Notes: a model not told the origin generated them from the sequence alone. A stretch of 64,000 nt of DNA from Litoreibacter meonggei (GCF_003663885.1 NZ_RCCE01000002.1:1-64000), one strand, 5' to 3'. Counted from the stretch's first letter, positions 8,473 through 17,562 are shown. Numbers and translations are program-made.

Positions 8473-10458
8473 CTACTCCGCCGGTGTTGCGCCAACAGGC
8501 GCGGCTTTGGATTTGCGTGGCGCGCCGACACGAAGTCTGCGATCCGACAAGGACAATCCGCCGCCGAGAACGAGGAACGCGGTCCCGATCCACAGGAAAT
8601 TCACCAAAGGCTCGTACAACACCCGCAACGTCCACTGGCCCTTGGCGCCTTCCGCCGCAGGTTCCGCGATGGAGGTGTAGAGGTCACCCGCCAAGGTTTG
8701 CCGGATGGAGCTTTCGGTCGTCGTGGAGCCCGCCGCCGGATAGACCCGACGCTCTGGGTACAACTTGGTAACGAAATCGCCGCCGCGGGTCACGTTCAAG
8801 GTTGCGACCTGCGCGACGTAGTTCGGGCCTTGCTGCTGCTTCATGCCCTCGAATGTCAGCTCGAAGCCTGCAATCTCGACCTGCGTGCCGGGGCTGGCGA
8901 AGGTGACGATGTCCTCTTTCCATGCGGAGGATCCCGTCGCGCCCATCGCCAAGATTGCCACGCCCAGATGCGCTAAAGTCATGCCATGCGATGCACGGGG
9001 CTGGCGGCGGATGCGGGCCACGGCGCCGGGCTGGAACAGCTTCACGCGCTTGATCCATTCCTGTGCCGTTGCGACCAGCAGCCAGACCGAAACGCCCATG
9101 GCGATGATCGCCAGAACGGGACCACCCGTGGTGATGTACCAGACGACCAAAGCGACGATAACCGCGATAGCGAAAGCCAGTTTCAAACGGGACAGGACGC
9201 CCCTGATATCCGCCCGTTTCCATGACAGGAACGGGCCGATGCCCATCACCAGCAGAAGTGGCAGCATGATCGGGATGAAACCGGCGTTGAAGAACGGCGG
9301 GCCGACGGAGATTTTGTCACCAGTGACGGCCTCAAGGAATAACGGGTAGAGCGTGCCGAACAGCACGGTCGCAGTGGCTGTTGCAAGCAACAGGTTGTTA
9401 ATGAGCAACCCTGCTTCGCGGGAAATTGGGGCGAACAATCCGCCGCCTTCCATAGAAGGGGCGCGCCACGCGAAGAGCGCCAATGAGCCGCCGATAGAGA
9501 CGAACAGAAGGCCAAGGATATAGATGCCGCGCTCCGGATCGACCGCGAACGCGTGCACCGATGTCAGCAGACCGGAGCGCACGATGAAGGTGCCGAGTAA
9601 AGACAACGAGAAGGTCAGGATCGCCAGCAGGATGGTCCAGCTTTTGAAGGTGTCCCGTTTCTCGGTCACGATGGCGGAATGCAGCAATGCAGTACCCAAC
9701 AGCCACGGCATGAAGGAGACGTTCTCGACAGGGTCCCAGAACCACCAACCGCCCCAGCCGAGCTCGTAATACGCCCACCAAGAGCCAAGCCCGATGCCTG
9801 CGGACAGTGCGGTCCATGCCGCCAAAGTCCACGGACGCACCCAACGCGCCCATGCAGGGTCCACGCGCCCTTCGATCAGGGCGGCGACGGCGAAGGAGAA
9901 CACGATGGAGAAGCCGACATAGCCGACATAAAGCAGCGGCGGGTGGATCGCGAGGCCGATGTCTTGCAGCAGCGGATTCAGGTCATTGCCGTCCAAGGGG
10001 GGCGGAAAGACCCGTTCGAACGGGTTCGAAGTGAACAGCATAAAGCTGATGAAGCCGACGGAAATCCATGCTTGTACGGAGAGCGTGCGTGCCTTCAACG
10101 CCTCGGGGATATTGCGCCCGAAAAAAGCCACCGCCGCGCCAAACCCTGCGAGGATGAAGACCCAGAGCAGCAACGAGCCCTCGTGGTTTCCCCAAGTGCC
10201 CGCGACCTTGTAGATCATCGGCTTGAGCGAATGGGAGTTGTTGACGACGTTTACGACAGTGAAATCCGACACGATGTAGCTGCGCATCAATGCTGCAAAG
10301 GCAATAGAGATCAAAGCGAATTGCGCCAGCGCACTCGCCTGCGAAGACCGCATCCACAACGCGTTGCCGCGCGCAGCACCGAGCATTGGCAATACGCTTT
10401 GCACCAACGCGGCGATAAGTGCCAGAGATAGGGCGAATTGTCCGAGTTCGGGGATCAT
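8473..10458 (-). CDS. ccmF: Haem lyase subunit CcmF
   Basis: Large polytopic inner-membrane protein that, with CcmH and CcmI, joins haem from holo-CcmE to apocytochrome c. The tryptophan-rich WWD domain is clear (GSWWAYYELGWGGWWFWDP followed by VENVSFMPW). Conserved histidine-containing loops are present (IHPPLLYVGYVG, LLHSAIVTEKRD) among many membrane helices, plus a periplasmic segment near the C-terminus. 661 residues is normal. First gene of the ccmFGHI operon; ccmE, which often precedes ccmF, is not in this position and must lie elsewhere, as must ccmABCD. Confidence 0.96.
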   Translation of the reverse strand: MIPELGQFALSLALIAALVQSVLPMLGAARGNALWMRSSQASALAQFALISIAFAALMRSYIVSDFTVVNVVNNSHSLKPMIYKVAGTWGNHEGSLLLWVFILAGFGAAVAFFGRNIPEALKARTLSVQAWISVGFISFMLFTSNPFERVFPPPLDGNDLNPLLQDIGLAIHPPLLYVGYVGFSIVFSFAVAALIEGRVDPAWARWVRPWTLAAWTALSAGIGLGSWWAYYELGWGGWWFWDPVENVSFMPWLLGTALLHSAIVTEKRDTFKSWTILLAILTFSLSLLGTFIVRSGLLTSVHAFAVDPERGIYILGLLFVSIGGSLALFAWRAPSMEGGGLFAPISREAGLLINNLLLATATATVLFGTLYPLFLEAVTGDKISVGPPFFNAGFIPIMLPLLLVMGIGPFLSWKRADIRGVLSRLKLAFAIAVIVALVVWYITTGGPVLAIIAMGVSVWLLVATAQEWIKRVKLFQPGAVARIRRQPRASHGMTLAHLGVAILAMGATGSSAWKEDIVTFASPGTQVEIAGFELTFEGMKQQQGPNYVAQVATLNVTRGGDFVTKLYPERRVYPAAGSTTTESSIRQTLAGDLYTSIAEPAAEGAKGQWTLRVLYEPLVNFLWIGTAFLVLGGGLSLSDRRLRVGAPRKSKAAPVGATPAE

Positions 10459-10573
10459 GAGCCAACCTGCTTTAAAGATTTAACCTAGATGGGGCCAAGC
10501 GCGGGGCAAGGTCAAGCAATCGAGCCGCGACCCGTTGCCCCGCCCGATCACGTTTCGGCTATCAGGTGGTTCA

Positions 10574-11419
10574 CTACCGCGAGGCACGCAACAACGCGAC
10601 ACCCAACAAGGTAATCATTGTCGACACCACTTTGCCGAGGCTCAGACGCTCGCCCATCAGGAGTACCCCGATCAAAAGCGCGAAGATGATAGATATCTCA
10701 CGTAGTGCTGTCACAAGTGCGATGGGCGCTTGGGTGAAGGCCCACATCACAATACTAAACGCGACAAACGAGGCCGCACCACCAACAAAGAATATCCTCT
10801 TCCCCTTGATCGGGAGGTCACGCAGGACCTGTGGCGTTGTCGCCGCCATGAACACCACAAAGAGTATGGCATTGGCGATGCCCAACCACGCGTAGAACCC
10901 AAGCGCGGTTCCTGCAACGCGCGCGCCCAACCCGTCCACAAGGGAATAGCTGGCGATAAAGCACCCTGTGGTCAGCGCCATGGCCGTTGCGCGACCGTTG
11001 CGCAAGCCATCTGCCCCCCGCACCAAAGAGATGCTCAGTATCCCTGCGGCGATGGTGACCACCGCCACGATCTCCATGCCAGATAGGTCTACCCCGAGGA
11101 ACATCAGCGACACGATCGCTACCAGCAATGGAGCTACCCCACGGGCTATAGGATAGACTTGTGTCAGATCCCCTATTTTGTAGGACTCAAGCAAAAAACA
11201 CTGGTAGCCGAAATGCAGGGCTATGCCCGCCAGAAGATAAGGATATGAGGCAGGGTCCGGCGCGGGTACGAAAGCCAGCATCGGCACGGCGATCGGCAAG
11301 TGCCCGATCACGACGCCCGCCATGTTCAATCGTTTGTCCTCGCCACCCTTCACCAAAGCATTCCAGACCGCGTGCAAGAAGGCTGCCGTCAGGACTGCGA
11401 AGAAAACGAAGGGTGTCAT
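10574..11419 (-). CDS. EamA/DMT-family membrane transporter
   Basis: Ten hydrophobic helices in two repeated halves, as in drug/metabolite transporters of the EamA family. The first half starts with FLHAVWNALVKGGEDK, a common EamA opening, and the second half ends with GVLLMGERLSLGKVVSTMITLLGV, the family's closing helix pair. Length 281 aa is typical. The substrate cannot be inferred. It sits alone between the ccm operon and a divergent polyphosphate kinase gene; the FNR-type box between them could influence either. Confidence 0.85.
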   Translation of the reverse strand: MTPFVFFAVLTAAFLHAVWNALVKGGEDKRLNMAGVVIGHLPIAVPMLAFVPAPDPASYPYLLAGIALHFGYQCFLLESYKIGDLTQVYPIARGVAPLLVAIVSLMFLGVDLSGMEIVAVVTIAAGILSISLVRGADGLRNGRATAMALTTGCFIASYSLVDGLGARVAGTALGFYAWLGIANAILFVVFMAATTPQVLRDLPIKGKRIFFVGGAASFVAFSIVMWAFTQAPIALVTALREISIIFALLIGVLLMGERLSLGKVVSTMITLLGVALLRASR

Positions 11420-11511
11420 TCGGGCACGCTAGGCTGCAACCCCGCCGTGGGCAAGGCACATCGCTGCGCTGACAGCTTCAAGTTCAAGCGGTTGATCGGA
11501 AGTGTTTCCTC

Positions 11512-11525
11512 TTGATCCAAATCAA
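11512..11525. promoter_or_regulatory. FNR/FnrL-type binding box
   Basis: TTGATCCAAATCAA matches the FNR/Anr/FnrL consensus TTGATNNNNATCAA at all ten fixed positions. It is 77 bases upstream of the PPK2 start codon and 92 bases upstream of the divergent EamA gene start. The sequence match is direct; control by a low-oxygen regulator is an inference from the known consensus. Confidence 0.7.
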
Positions 11526-11602
11526 GGCCGCTCTGGCAAGGTTTTGTTAAGGTTCGCGCGCTCACCAAGCAGTTCTTTTCACGCAACAAATTGAAGGTGC
11601 AT

Positions 11603-12493
11603 ATGACCGTTTCAAAGGCAAAAAATCCTCCCGCACAGGCGAAATCCAGCACGGACACCATTACCGGGTTCGAGCAAGGGGAATACCCTTATGCCAATAA
11701 GATGAACCGCACGACCTACGAGGCTGAAAAGGCTGCACTTCAAGTGGAATTGCTGAAGGTGCAGCATTGGGTTCAGGAAACGGGTCAGAAATTTGTTTTG
11801 CTGTTTGAAGGGCGCGACGCTGCGGGTAAAGGGGGCACGATCAAGCGCTTCACCGAGCATCTGAACCCGCGCGCCGCACGCGTGGTAGCGTTGAACAAGC
11901 CGACCGACGAAGAACGCGGACAATGGTTCTTCCAGCGCTATGTCAAACACCTGCCAACTGCCGGAGAAATCGTTCTCTATGATCGGTCGTGGTACAACCG
12001 CGCTGGCGTCGAACGCGTCATGAACTTCTGTGCGCCCACGGAATATCTGGAATTCATGCGCCAAACGCCGGAGTTCGAACGCATGCTGGCCCGAAGTGGC
12101 ATCAAACTGTTTAAATACTGGTTCTCTGTCACACAGGAAGAGCAAAAACGCCGCTTTGCGTCACGTGAGACTGACCCGCTGAAACGCTGGAAGTTGTCCC
12201 CCATCGACCGTGCAAGCTTGGACAAATGGGACGACTATACCGAGGCCAAAGAGGCCATGTTCTTCTACACGGACACGGCAGATGCGCCTTGGACTGTGAT
12301 CCGTTCCAACGACAAGAAACGCGCACGGCTCGCCTGCATCAAGCATTTCTTGTGGCAGTTGGACTACCCCGACAAGGACGAAAGCGTCGCCACCCCGCCG
12401 GACCCGAAAATCTATCATCAGGCCGAGGCGGTCGTGCATGACTCTGATCACATCTTGTCGTCGTCGCTCCACCCTGCAAATCGCAAGGGATAA
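11603..12493 (+). CDS. ppk2: Polyphosphate kinase 2 (PPK2 family)
   Basis: Transfers phosphate between inorganic polyphosphate and nucleoside di/monophosphates in the cytosol, usually to make NTPs from polyphosphate. It has the P-loop GRDAAGKGG at 70-78, the Walker B region IVLYDRSWYNRAGVE at 123-137, and the lid-region positives EEQKRRFASRETDPLKRWKLSP (quoted as two runs: EEQKRRFASRE and DPLKRWKLSP). The single-domain size (296 aa) places it with class I-like PPK2 enzymes. ATG 11603 is preferred because AAGG lies five bases upstream; a TTG at 11591 is in frame. The upstream FNR-type box suggests induction under low oxygen. Confidence 0.92.
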   Translation: MTVSKAKNPPAQAKSSTDTITGFEQGEYPYANKMNRTTYEAEKAALQVELLKVQHWVQETGQKFVLLFEGRDAAGKGGTIKRFTEHLNPRAARVVALNKPTDEERGQWFFQRYVKHLPTAGEIVLYDRSWYNRAGVERVMNFCAPTEYLEFMRQTPEFERMLARSGIKLFKYWFSVTQEEQKRRFASRETDPLKRWKLSPIDRASLDKWDDYTEAKEAMFFYTDTADAPWTVIRSNDKKRARLACIKHFLWQLDYPDKDESVATPPDPKIYHQAEAVVHDSDHILSSSLHPANRKG

Positions 12494-12602
12494 GCAGCAG
12501 GCTTGACCTGTCTCCCTGTCTGCGCGCAGTCTGAAAACAGCTATATTACTTTTGGACTGCGCGGGTCTTTGGTCCACGCGATTTTAGACAGGGGGATACC
12601 CC

Positions 12603-13655
12603 ATGGGGATCATTCCACCCCGATTGCGTCCGCGCGGCCATTTGGTCATTGCGCCCAAACATCTTGGCATCCTCGCGCTGCCTGCCTTCGTATTGCTGGC
12701 CTCGGAGTACCTGTTGGGCAATTTCGGCAACAGCGCCTTGGTGCTGCCCGACACGGTATCAGTCGACCCTGCCCCTCTTCTTGAGTTGACCGCACGCTAC
12801 CGTTTTCTCTCGGCATGGTTTTTCTACTTCGCCGTCTGCGTAATTTTCATCGCGGTTTTCTTCGCCGAATTGTGGTCGCAACACAGCCCCAAGTCAGCGG
12901 TCCGCATATTGCTCGGGCTGGTGGCGGTCGTTGCGTTCACCATGGTGTTCAACACGCTGGAGCCGGAATGGATGGGCAGTTTCGAAGCCTACGAACTTTT
13001 GGGGAAGTCGCTGTTCGTCGATGCACTGTCGCCCGGTCAGCTCCGCGCGTGCGAAACCTCCCTCGCCTGTGATGACGAAGGGGCGTTTCATGGGATGGAA
13101 TTTCTGCTCGACAAAGCAAACCACATCACCTCCCTCGCAGCGGCGGCAGTTATCGCAGGAATGGTTCTAGCACTTGCCCGTCCCCATCGCCCCTACCTTC
13201 TCAGCAACAAGGGCCTCGCGGCGGAGGCCGAAATTCTGCGCCGCGCCCAAGATGCGTCGACCCGCTATCTCTACTGCTCTGGCATCCTGCTGAGCGTCGG
13301 CATGGTTTTGGTGTTGTCATGGATGAAGTGGCCGGGGCAAATGATTGCTGATCCCGAACTGCGTGCGCGCCACGCAGAGCTGGTCAACGCGATCTCGTTA
13401 TATCGTGGGGTCAGCTATTCGGTATTGATCTTGAGTTATTATATGCCTGTTAGCTTGATCTTGATGGTCCGCATCGAACGGTTCCACAGCGCGGTCGCAG
13501 CTCATGGAAACCCGTCTATCGGCGCAGAGGTGATGGGCTTCGACATCAACAAGATTGCGTCCTTGGAGGCATTCAAGAAGATCGTTGCAATCGTATCGCC
13601 CATCTTGGCGAGTGCACTAGGTGCCGCAGTTACATTCGAAGGCATTGGAGGCTAA
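12603..13655 (+). CDS. Membrane protein of unknown function
   Basis: I do not recognise this 350-residue protein. About six hydrophobic helices are visible: LGILALPAFVLLASEYLL, FLSAWFFYFAVCVIFIAVFFAEL, ILLGLVAVVAFTMVF, ITSLAAAAVIAGMVLALA, YLYCSGILLSVGMVLVLSW and YSVLILSYYMPVSLILMV. A soluble loop after the third helix contains two cysteines (ACETSLACDDEG). The C-terminal part after the last long helix is hydrophilic, then ends in a small hydrophobic Ala/Gly segment. The start has ATG after GGGGGATACCCC. The gene is alone, convergent with the pyrimidine locus. No catalytic motif could be assigned. Confidence 0.75.
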   Translation: MGIIPPRLRPRGHLVIAPKHLGILALPAFVLLASEYLLGNFGNSALVLPDTVSVDPAPLLELTARYRFLSAWFFYFAVCVIFIAVFFAELWSQHSPKSAVRILLGLVAVVAFTMVFNTLEPEWMGSFEAYELLGKSLFVDALSPGQLRACETSLACDDEGAFHGMEFLLDKANHITSLAAAAVIAGMVLALARPHRPYLLSNKGLAAEAEILRRAQDASTRYLYCSGILLSVGMVLVLSWMKWPGQMIADPELRARHAELVNAISLYRGVSYSVLILSYYMPVSLILMVRIERFHSAVAAHGNPSIGAEVMGFDINKIASLEAFKKIVAIVSPILASALGAAVTFEGIGG

Positions 13656-13667
13656 TCGCCTCGCGAA

Positions 13668-13695
13668 GGGGATGGACGCCGAAACGCCCATCCCC
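13668..13695. terminator. Hairpin between convergent genes
   Basis: GGGGATGG (13668-13675) pairs perfectly with CCATCCCC (13688-13695) around a 12-base loop. It lies between the stop of the unknown membrane protein gene and the stop of the binding-protein gene on the other strand. No strong T-run follows, so termination may be inefficient or Rho-assisted. Confidence 0.6.
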
Positions 13696-13703
13696 GTGGT
13701 CTA

Positions 13704-14699
13704 TTACTTCAACGCCGCGTCGGTGATCTCGGATGTCCAAGCGCCAACCGGCTCTTTGGAAATTACCGGATCAGAGCCACCTGCCAGCAGAGTTGCCACA
13801 GTGCGTTGGTAATCCGCCTCGTCCAGCGCACCGTTAGAACCGGCCGTCAGTTTGGCGATCTCACCCATCATACGCTTCTGGTGCGCTTCTGTCTGCGCAC
13901 CTGACTCGTCGTTCTCAAGCACTATTTCAGCCGCCTCGTCAGGGTTAGCTTCAGCATATTTCCAGCCCTTCATCGAGGCCCGCACAAAACGCACCATCTT
14001 GTCTTTGAAGGCCGGGTCTTTGAGGTTGTCTTCCAGCGCGTAAATGCCGTCTTCCAGGGTCGCGACGCCTTGATCTTCATATTTGAAGGTCACCAGCTCG
14101 TCCTCGGACACGCCTGCATCCAGCACTTGACCGTATTCATTGTAGGTCATGGTAGAGATACAGTCGGCTTGGCGTTGCAGCAGCGGATCGACGTTGAAGC
14201 CTTGTTTCAGAACGGTGACGCCATCAGGGCCACCATCTGTGGAAATGCCCTCTTGGCTCATCCATGACAGGAACGGATACTCGTTGCCGAAGAACCAAAC
14301 GCCAATCGTTTTACCTTTGAAGTCCTGTGGGGTTTTGATGCCAGTGTCTTTCCAGCATGTCAGCATTAGGCCGGATGTCTTGAACGGCTGCGCAATGTTG
14401 ACAACCGGCAGGCCCTTTTCGCGGGCGGCCAGTGCGGACGGCATCCAGTTCAGCATGACGTCAGCGCCACCGCCAGCCAGCACTTGTGGTGGTGCGATGT
14501 CAGGGCCACCGGACAGCACGGTGACGTCCAGACCTTCTTCTTCGTAAAAGCCTTTGTCTTTTGCCACATAGTAGCCCGCAAACTGGGCCTGCGTGACCCA
14601 TTGCAGTTGCAACTTTACCGAGTTCGCATGCCCATCCGCGTGAGCGGCAGGCGTTGCCAACGCGAGCGCCAATGCGGCGGTTGTAAGCAGTTTCTTCAT
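13704..14699 (-). CDS. NMT1/THI5-type ABC transporter substrate-binding protein (pyrimidine locus)
   Basis: Periplasmic solute-binding protein. Signal peptide 1-21 (ATPAAHA). The mature part follows the NMT1/THI5/SsuA pattern: QLQWVTQAQFAGYYVAKDKG, then FYEEEGLDVTV and VLAGGGADVML. Ligands known for this family are pyrimidine-like compounds (thiamine pyrimidine precursors, riboflavin) and sulfonates. The ligand here is probably a pyrimidine, dihydropyrimidine, hydantoin or related ureide, inferred from its position as last gene of the operon containing dihydropyrimidinase. ATG 14699 is preceded by GGAGG. Confidence 0.85.
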   Translation of the reverse strand: MKKLLTTAALALALATPAAHADGHANSVKLQLQWVTQAQFAGYYVAKDKGFYEEEGLDVTVLSGGPDIAPPQVLAGGGADVMLNWMPSALAAREKGLPVVNIAQPFKTSGLMLTCWKDTGIKTPQDFKGKTIGVWFFGNEYPFLSWMSQEGISTDGGPDGVTVLKQGFNVDPLLQRQADCISTMTYNEYGQVLDAGVSEDELVTFKYEDQGVATLEDGIYALEDNLKDPAFKDKMVRFVRASMKGWKYAEANPDEAAEIVLENDESGAQTEAHQKRMMGEIAKLTAGSNGALDEADYQRTVATLLAGGSDPVISKEPVGAWTSEITDAALK

Positions 14700-14733
14700 G
14701 AGTTTTCCTCCAGGTTGATACTCTTGTTATACA

Positions 14734-15579
14734 TTATTTTCGTTGTGACGGATGCCAGAAGGTCACCGTTTTCTCGGTCATGGCAACCACCCCGTAAAAA
14801 GCGGACCCCGCAAGGGCGGCGACCACAATCTCGGCCCAAACCATATCAAGTGCAAGCTGACCCACCGAGGTGGAAATACGAAAGCCCATACCCATTGTGG
14901 GTGAACCGAAGAACTCGGCCACAATCGCGCCAATTAGCGCGAGCGTCGTCGATATCTTAAGCCCGTTGAAAATGAACGGCATCGCCGCGGGCAGGCGCAA
15001 TTTAGTCAGGCTGGGCCAATACCCTGCCCCGTAAGTGCGCATCAGGTCGCGTTGCATCGATGTCGTTTCTTGCAACCCCGCAACTGTATTCACCAGCATT
15101 GGGAAGAACACCATCACCACGACGACAGCCGCCTTGGACTGCCAGTCAAATCCGAACCACATCACAAGGATCGGCGCGGTTCCAACGATGGGCAATGCAG
15201 CCACGAAATTCCCCACCGGCAAAAGCCCGCGTTTCAGGAAGTCATAACGGTCCACAAGAATGGCCGTCGCGAAAGCCGCGCCACACCCTATGACGTAGCC
15301 GCTGAGCGCACCCTTGATGAAGGTCTGCTGGAAATCGAGCCAGAGCGTTGGAATTTCATTAAAGAAGGTTGCGACGACATGGCTGGGTGCGGGCAAGATC
15401 ACCAGCGGCACGTTGAGTCCGTGCACCAGTAGTTCCCAAACCACGAGGATGGTGAGGCCGAAAATAGCTGGCACAAGCAGCTGGATGGGTCTGCTATTGG
15501 CACGCGGGCCGTTAGCAAGCCGCGTGTTCAGGGCCCACATCGCAACCCAAATAACGAATGCAAGGATGACTAGGGTCAT
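14734..15579 (-). CDS. ABC transporter permease (NitT/TauT/ThiX type)
   Basis: Inner-membrane subunit with about six helices and the permease EAA-type loop around QRDLMRTYGAGYWPSLTKLRLP. After the first helix it starts LANGPRANSRPIQLLVPAIF, and it contains FNGLKISTTLALIGAIVAEFFGS, the usual end of this family. It overlaps the next upstream permease gene by four bases and is 34 bases from the binding-protein gene. It would form a heterodimer with the product of 15576-16502. Confidence 0.88.
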   Translation of the reverse strand: MTLVILAFVIWVAMWALNTRLANGPRANSRPIQLLVPAIFGLTILVVWELLVHGLNVPLVILPAPSHVVATFFNEIPTLWLDFQQTFIKGALSGYVIGCGAAFATAILVDRYDFLKRGLLPVGNFVAALPIVGTAPILVMWFGFDWQSKAAVVVVMVFFPMLVNTVAGLQETTSMQRDLMRTYGAGYWPSLTKLRLPAAMPFIFNGLKISTTLALIGAIVAEFFGSPTMGMGFRISTSVGQLALDMVWAEIVVAALAGSAFYGVVAMTEKTVTFWHPSQRK

Positions 15580-16502
15580 GTCAGCCCCATCCGCTTAAGT
15601 GCGCGTCTTTGGGCCAGCCCGATGAGTAGAACCAATGACGCGGCAAGCACGGCGGCGAAAACAAGGGCCGACCAGATTTGCACCATTTGTCCATAGTAGC
15701 TACCGGTGAGCATCCGCCCGCCAAGACCCCGCGCTCCACCAGCAGGCAACTCCGCCACGATGGCCCCCACGAGGGCCGCTGCGACGCCGATCTTTAGCGA
15801 GGCGAACAGGTAGGGCATGGACGCTGGTAGGCGCAGTTTCCAAAAACCTTGGTTGTCGGATGCATTGTAGGTCTTGAGCAGGTCCATCTGCATGGCGTCC
15901 GGTGCACGTAACCCTTTGACCATGCCCACAACTACAGGGAAGAAACTGAGATAGGCCGAGATGATGGCTTTCGGCACCAGACCTTGAATACCAATTGAAT
16001 TCAGAACCACAATTATCATCGGCGCGATGGCGAGGATCGGGATGGTTTGCGACGCAATGGCCCACGGCATGACGCTCATATCCATTGCACGGCTGTGAAC
16101 AATTCCGACCGCCAAAATTATGCCCGCGCCAGTGCCTATCGCAAAGCCAAGCAGTGTGGCGCTAAGAGTGATCCAACCGTGATAGACCAATGAGCGTTTC
16201 GAGGTCACCTTCTTCATCACCGTCGTCTTCCATAGGTCCTGAGCGACTTGATGCGGCGCAGGTAGTCTTGGTCTCTCTTGGGCGTAGGTCGCGGGAATCG
16301 CGAAACTGTTGTTTAGGACCAAACCGAAAGATGACGCATCCCGTCGCTCAATCGGATTGTCGGGAACCACAACGGCCCCTGCCCGCTCCAGTCCAGTGAG
16401 GGTTTCCTTCACATTCATGAAGGGGACCGCTGCGTACCAAAATGCGAAAATAGCCGCGACAACCGTCAAAACAGGGAATATCTTACGCATGGTGCGCACC
16501 AT
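15576..16502 (-). CDS. ABC transporter permease (NitT/TauT/ThiX type), second subunit
   Basis: Second membrane subunit of the importer. An N-terminal helix (FPVLTVVAAIFAFWYAAVPF) is followed by a periplasmic stretch of about 80 residues, then a standard five-helix permease core with the cytoplasmic loop MQMDLLKTYNASDNQGFWKLRLP and the family ending ASLKIGVAAALVGAIVAE. Two starts are possible: ATG 16502 with AAGGG almost touching it, or ATG 16490 with AAGGGA about 11 bases upstream. A palindromic repeat lies immediately upstream, between this gene and the ATPase gene. Confidence 0.85.
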   Translation of the reverse strand: MVRTMRKIFPVLTVVAAIFAFWYAAVPFMNVKETLTGLERAGAVVVPDNPIERRDASSFGLVLNNSFAIPATYAQERPRLPAPHQVAQDLWKTTVMKKVTSKRSLVYHGWITLSATLLGFAIGTGAGIILAVGIVHSRAMDMSVMPWAIASQTIPILAIAPMIIVVLNSIGIQGLVPKAIISAYLSFFPVVVGMVKGLRAPDAMQMDLLKTYNASDNQGFWKLRLPASMPYLFASLKIGVAAALVGAIVAELPAGGARGLGGRMLTGSYYGQMVQIWSALVFAAVLAASLVLLIGLAQRRALKRMGLT

Positions 16503-16513
16503 CCCTTATCATT

Positions 16514-16597
16514 GCTTCAAAAATACCTCCCGCGGAGCGTTCCAACCCCGCAACCGGCGCAGGGGTAGAGAGCTTGGGTTTTCGGTATTTTTGAAGC
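16514..16597. repeat. Intergenic inverted repeat with 14-bp perfect arms
   Basis: GCTTCAAAAATACC at 16514-16527 is repeated in inverse at 16584-16597 (GGTATTTTTGAAGC) across a GC-rich 56-base centre. The arm resembles a CAAAAATACC motif I associate with intergenic elements of Rhodobacteraceae; that memory is not checked here. The whole region 16503-16747 has no convincing gene. The element lies inside an operon, between ATPase and permease genes, so it may act as an mRNA processing or attenuation structure. Confidence 0.65.
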
Positions 16598-16747
16598 AGT
16601 GATTCTAAGGATTTGTTCACCAATTCCACATTAATTTGTTTTTGCGGAACAGGCTGAGGAGCCGATGGCCGTAAGCGGTGATGAGACGCTATGGCGTCGC
16701 GTTTCCTGCGCCTCGGCCCGGTGGGTCGGGGCGTATTTACCCTGACC

Positions 16748-17539
16748 TCAGTCATCTTCATGCCCCGCCCGTAGCCCCTCGCGCACGCGGTGGGCGATCT
16801 CGATGAACTCCGGCGTATCGCGAATATCGAGGGGGCGTTCTTTTGGCAGCGGGCTGTCGATCACATCGGTAATCCGCCCTGGGCGCGGGCTCATCACGAC
16901 GATCTTGGTCGAGAGATACACCGCCTCGGGGATCGAGTGGGTCACAAACGCAATGGTTTTGTTGGTGCGGGTCCACAACGCCAGAAGTTGCTCGTTCAAG
17001 TGGTCACGCACGATCTCGTCCAAGGCACCGAATGGCTCGTCCATCAGCAAGATATCGGCATCAAATGCCAGGGCCCGCGCGATGGAAGCACGTTGCTGCA
17101 TCCCGCCGGAAAGCTGCCATGGAAATTTTGCCCCAAAATCCGACAGTTCCACCAGATCGAGAACACGCGCCACGCGGTCGTTCTGGTCGGCTTTGGAATA
17201 GCCCATAATTTCGAGTGGAAGCTTGATGTTGCCGGCGATGGTTCGCCAAGGATACAGCCCTGCGGCTTGGAACACATAGCCGTATGCACGGGCGCGCCGT
17301 GCCTCGTCTGCGGTCATTCCATTTACGGTAAGTGTGCCACCTGTCGGTGTCTCAAGCCCCGCGATGCAACGTAAGAACGTGGTCTTTCCGCAGCCGGATG
17401 GTCCGATAAAGCTGACAAAGTCACCCTGAGCGATGTCGAGAGAGACATCTTTCAAGGCATGAACCGGCGCATCAGCGGTCTGAAAGGTCAAATCCAGTGC
17501 TTTGGCGGAAATAACCGAAGAATTTGCATTGGGGACCAT
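16748..17539 (-). CDS. ABC transporter ATP-binding protein (SsuB/TauB/ThiZ type)
   Basis: Cytoplasmic ATPase of the importer. Walker A GPSGCGKTTFLRC, Q-loop YVFQAAGLYPW, signature LSGGMQQRASIARALA, Walker B ILLMDEPFGALD and the H-loop FVTHSIPEAVYLS are all intact. The short length (263 aa) without a C-terminal regulatory domain fits the nitrate/sulfonate/pyrimidine importer subfamily. It is separated from the first permease gene by 245 bases holding a repeat, and is 23 bases downstream of a small membrane protein gene. Confidence 0.92.
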   Translation of the reverse strand: MVPNANSSVISAKALDLTFQTADAPVHALKDVSLDIAQGDFVSFIGPSGCGKTTFLRCIAGLETPTGGTLTVNGMTADEARRARAYGYVFQAAGLYPWRTIAGNIKLPLEIMGYSKADQNDRVARVLDLVELSDFGAKFPWQLSGGMQQRASIARALAFDADILLMDEPFGALDEIVRDHLNEQLLALWTRTNKTIAFVTHSIPEAVYLSTKIVVMSPRPGRITDVIDSPLPKERPLDIRDTPEFIEIAHRVREGLRAGHEDD

Positions 17540-17562
17540 TCAGAACGGCCCCGCTGCGCATG

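Noticed and set aside
10505-10545. CGGGGCAA/TTGCCCCG inverted repeat upstream of ccmF as a terminator
   Set aside because: The loop is about 25 bases and no T-run follows, so it is too weak to call.
16483-16761. A 92-codon leftward frame between the ABC ATPase and permease genes
   Set aside because: It overlaps both neighbours, contains the palindromic repeat in its middle, uses rare codons (TTA, ATA, AGG) and has no protein-like pattern. It is better read as intergenic DNA.
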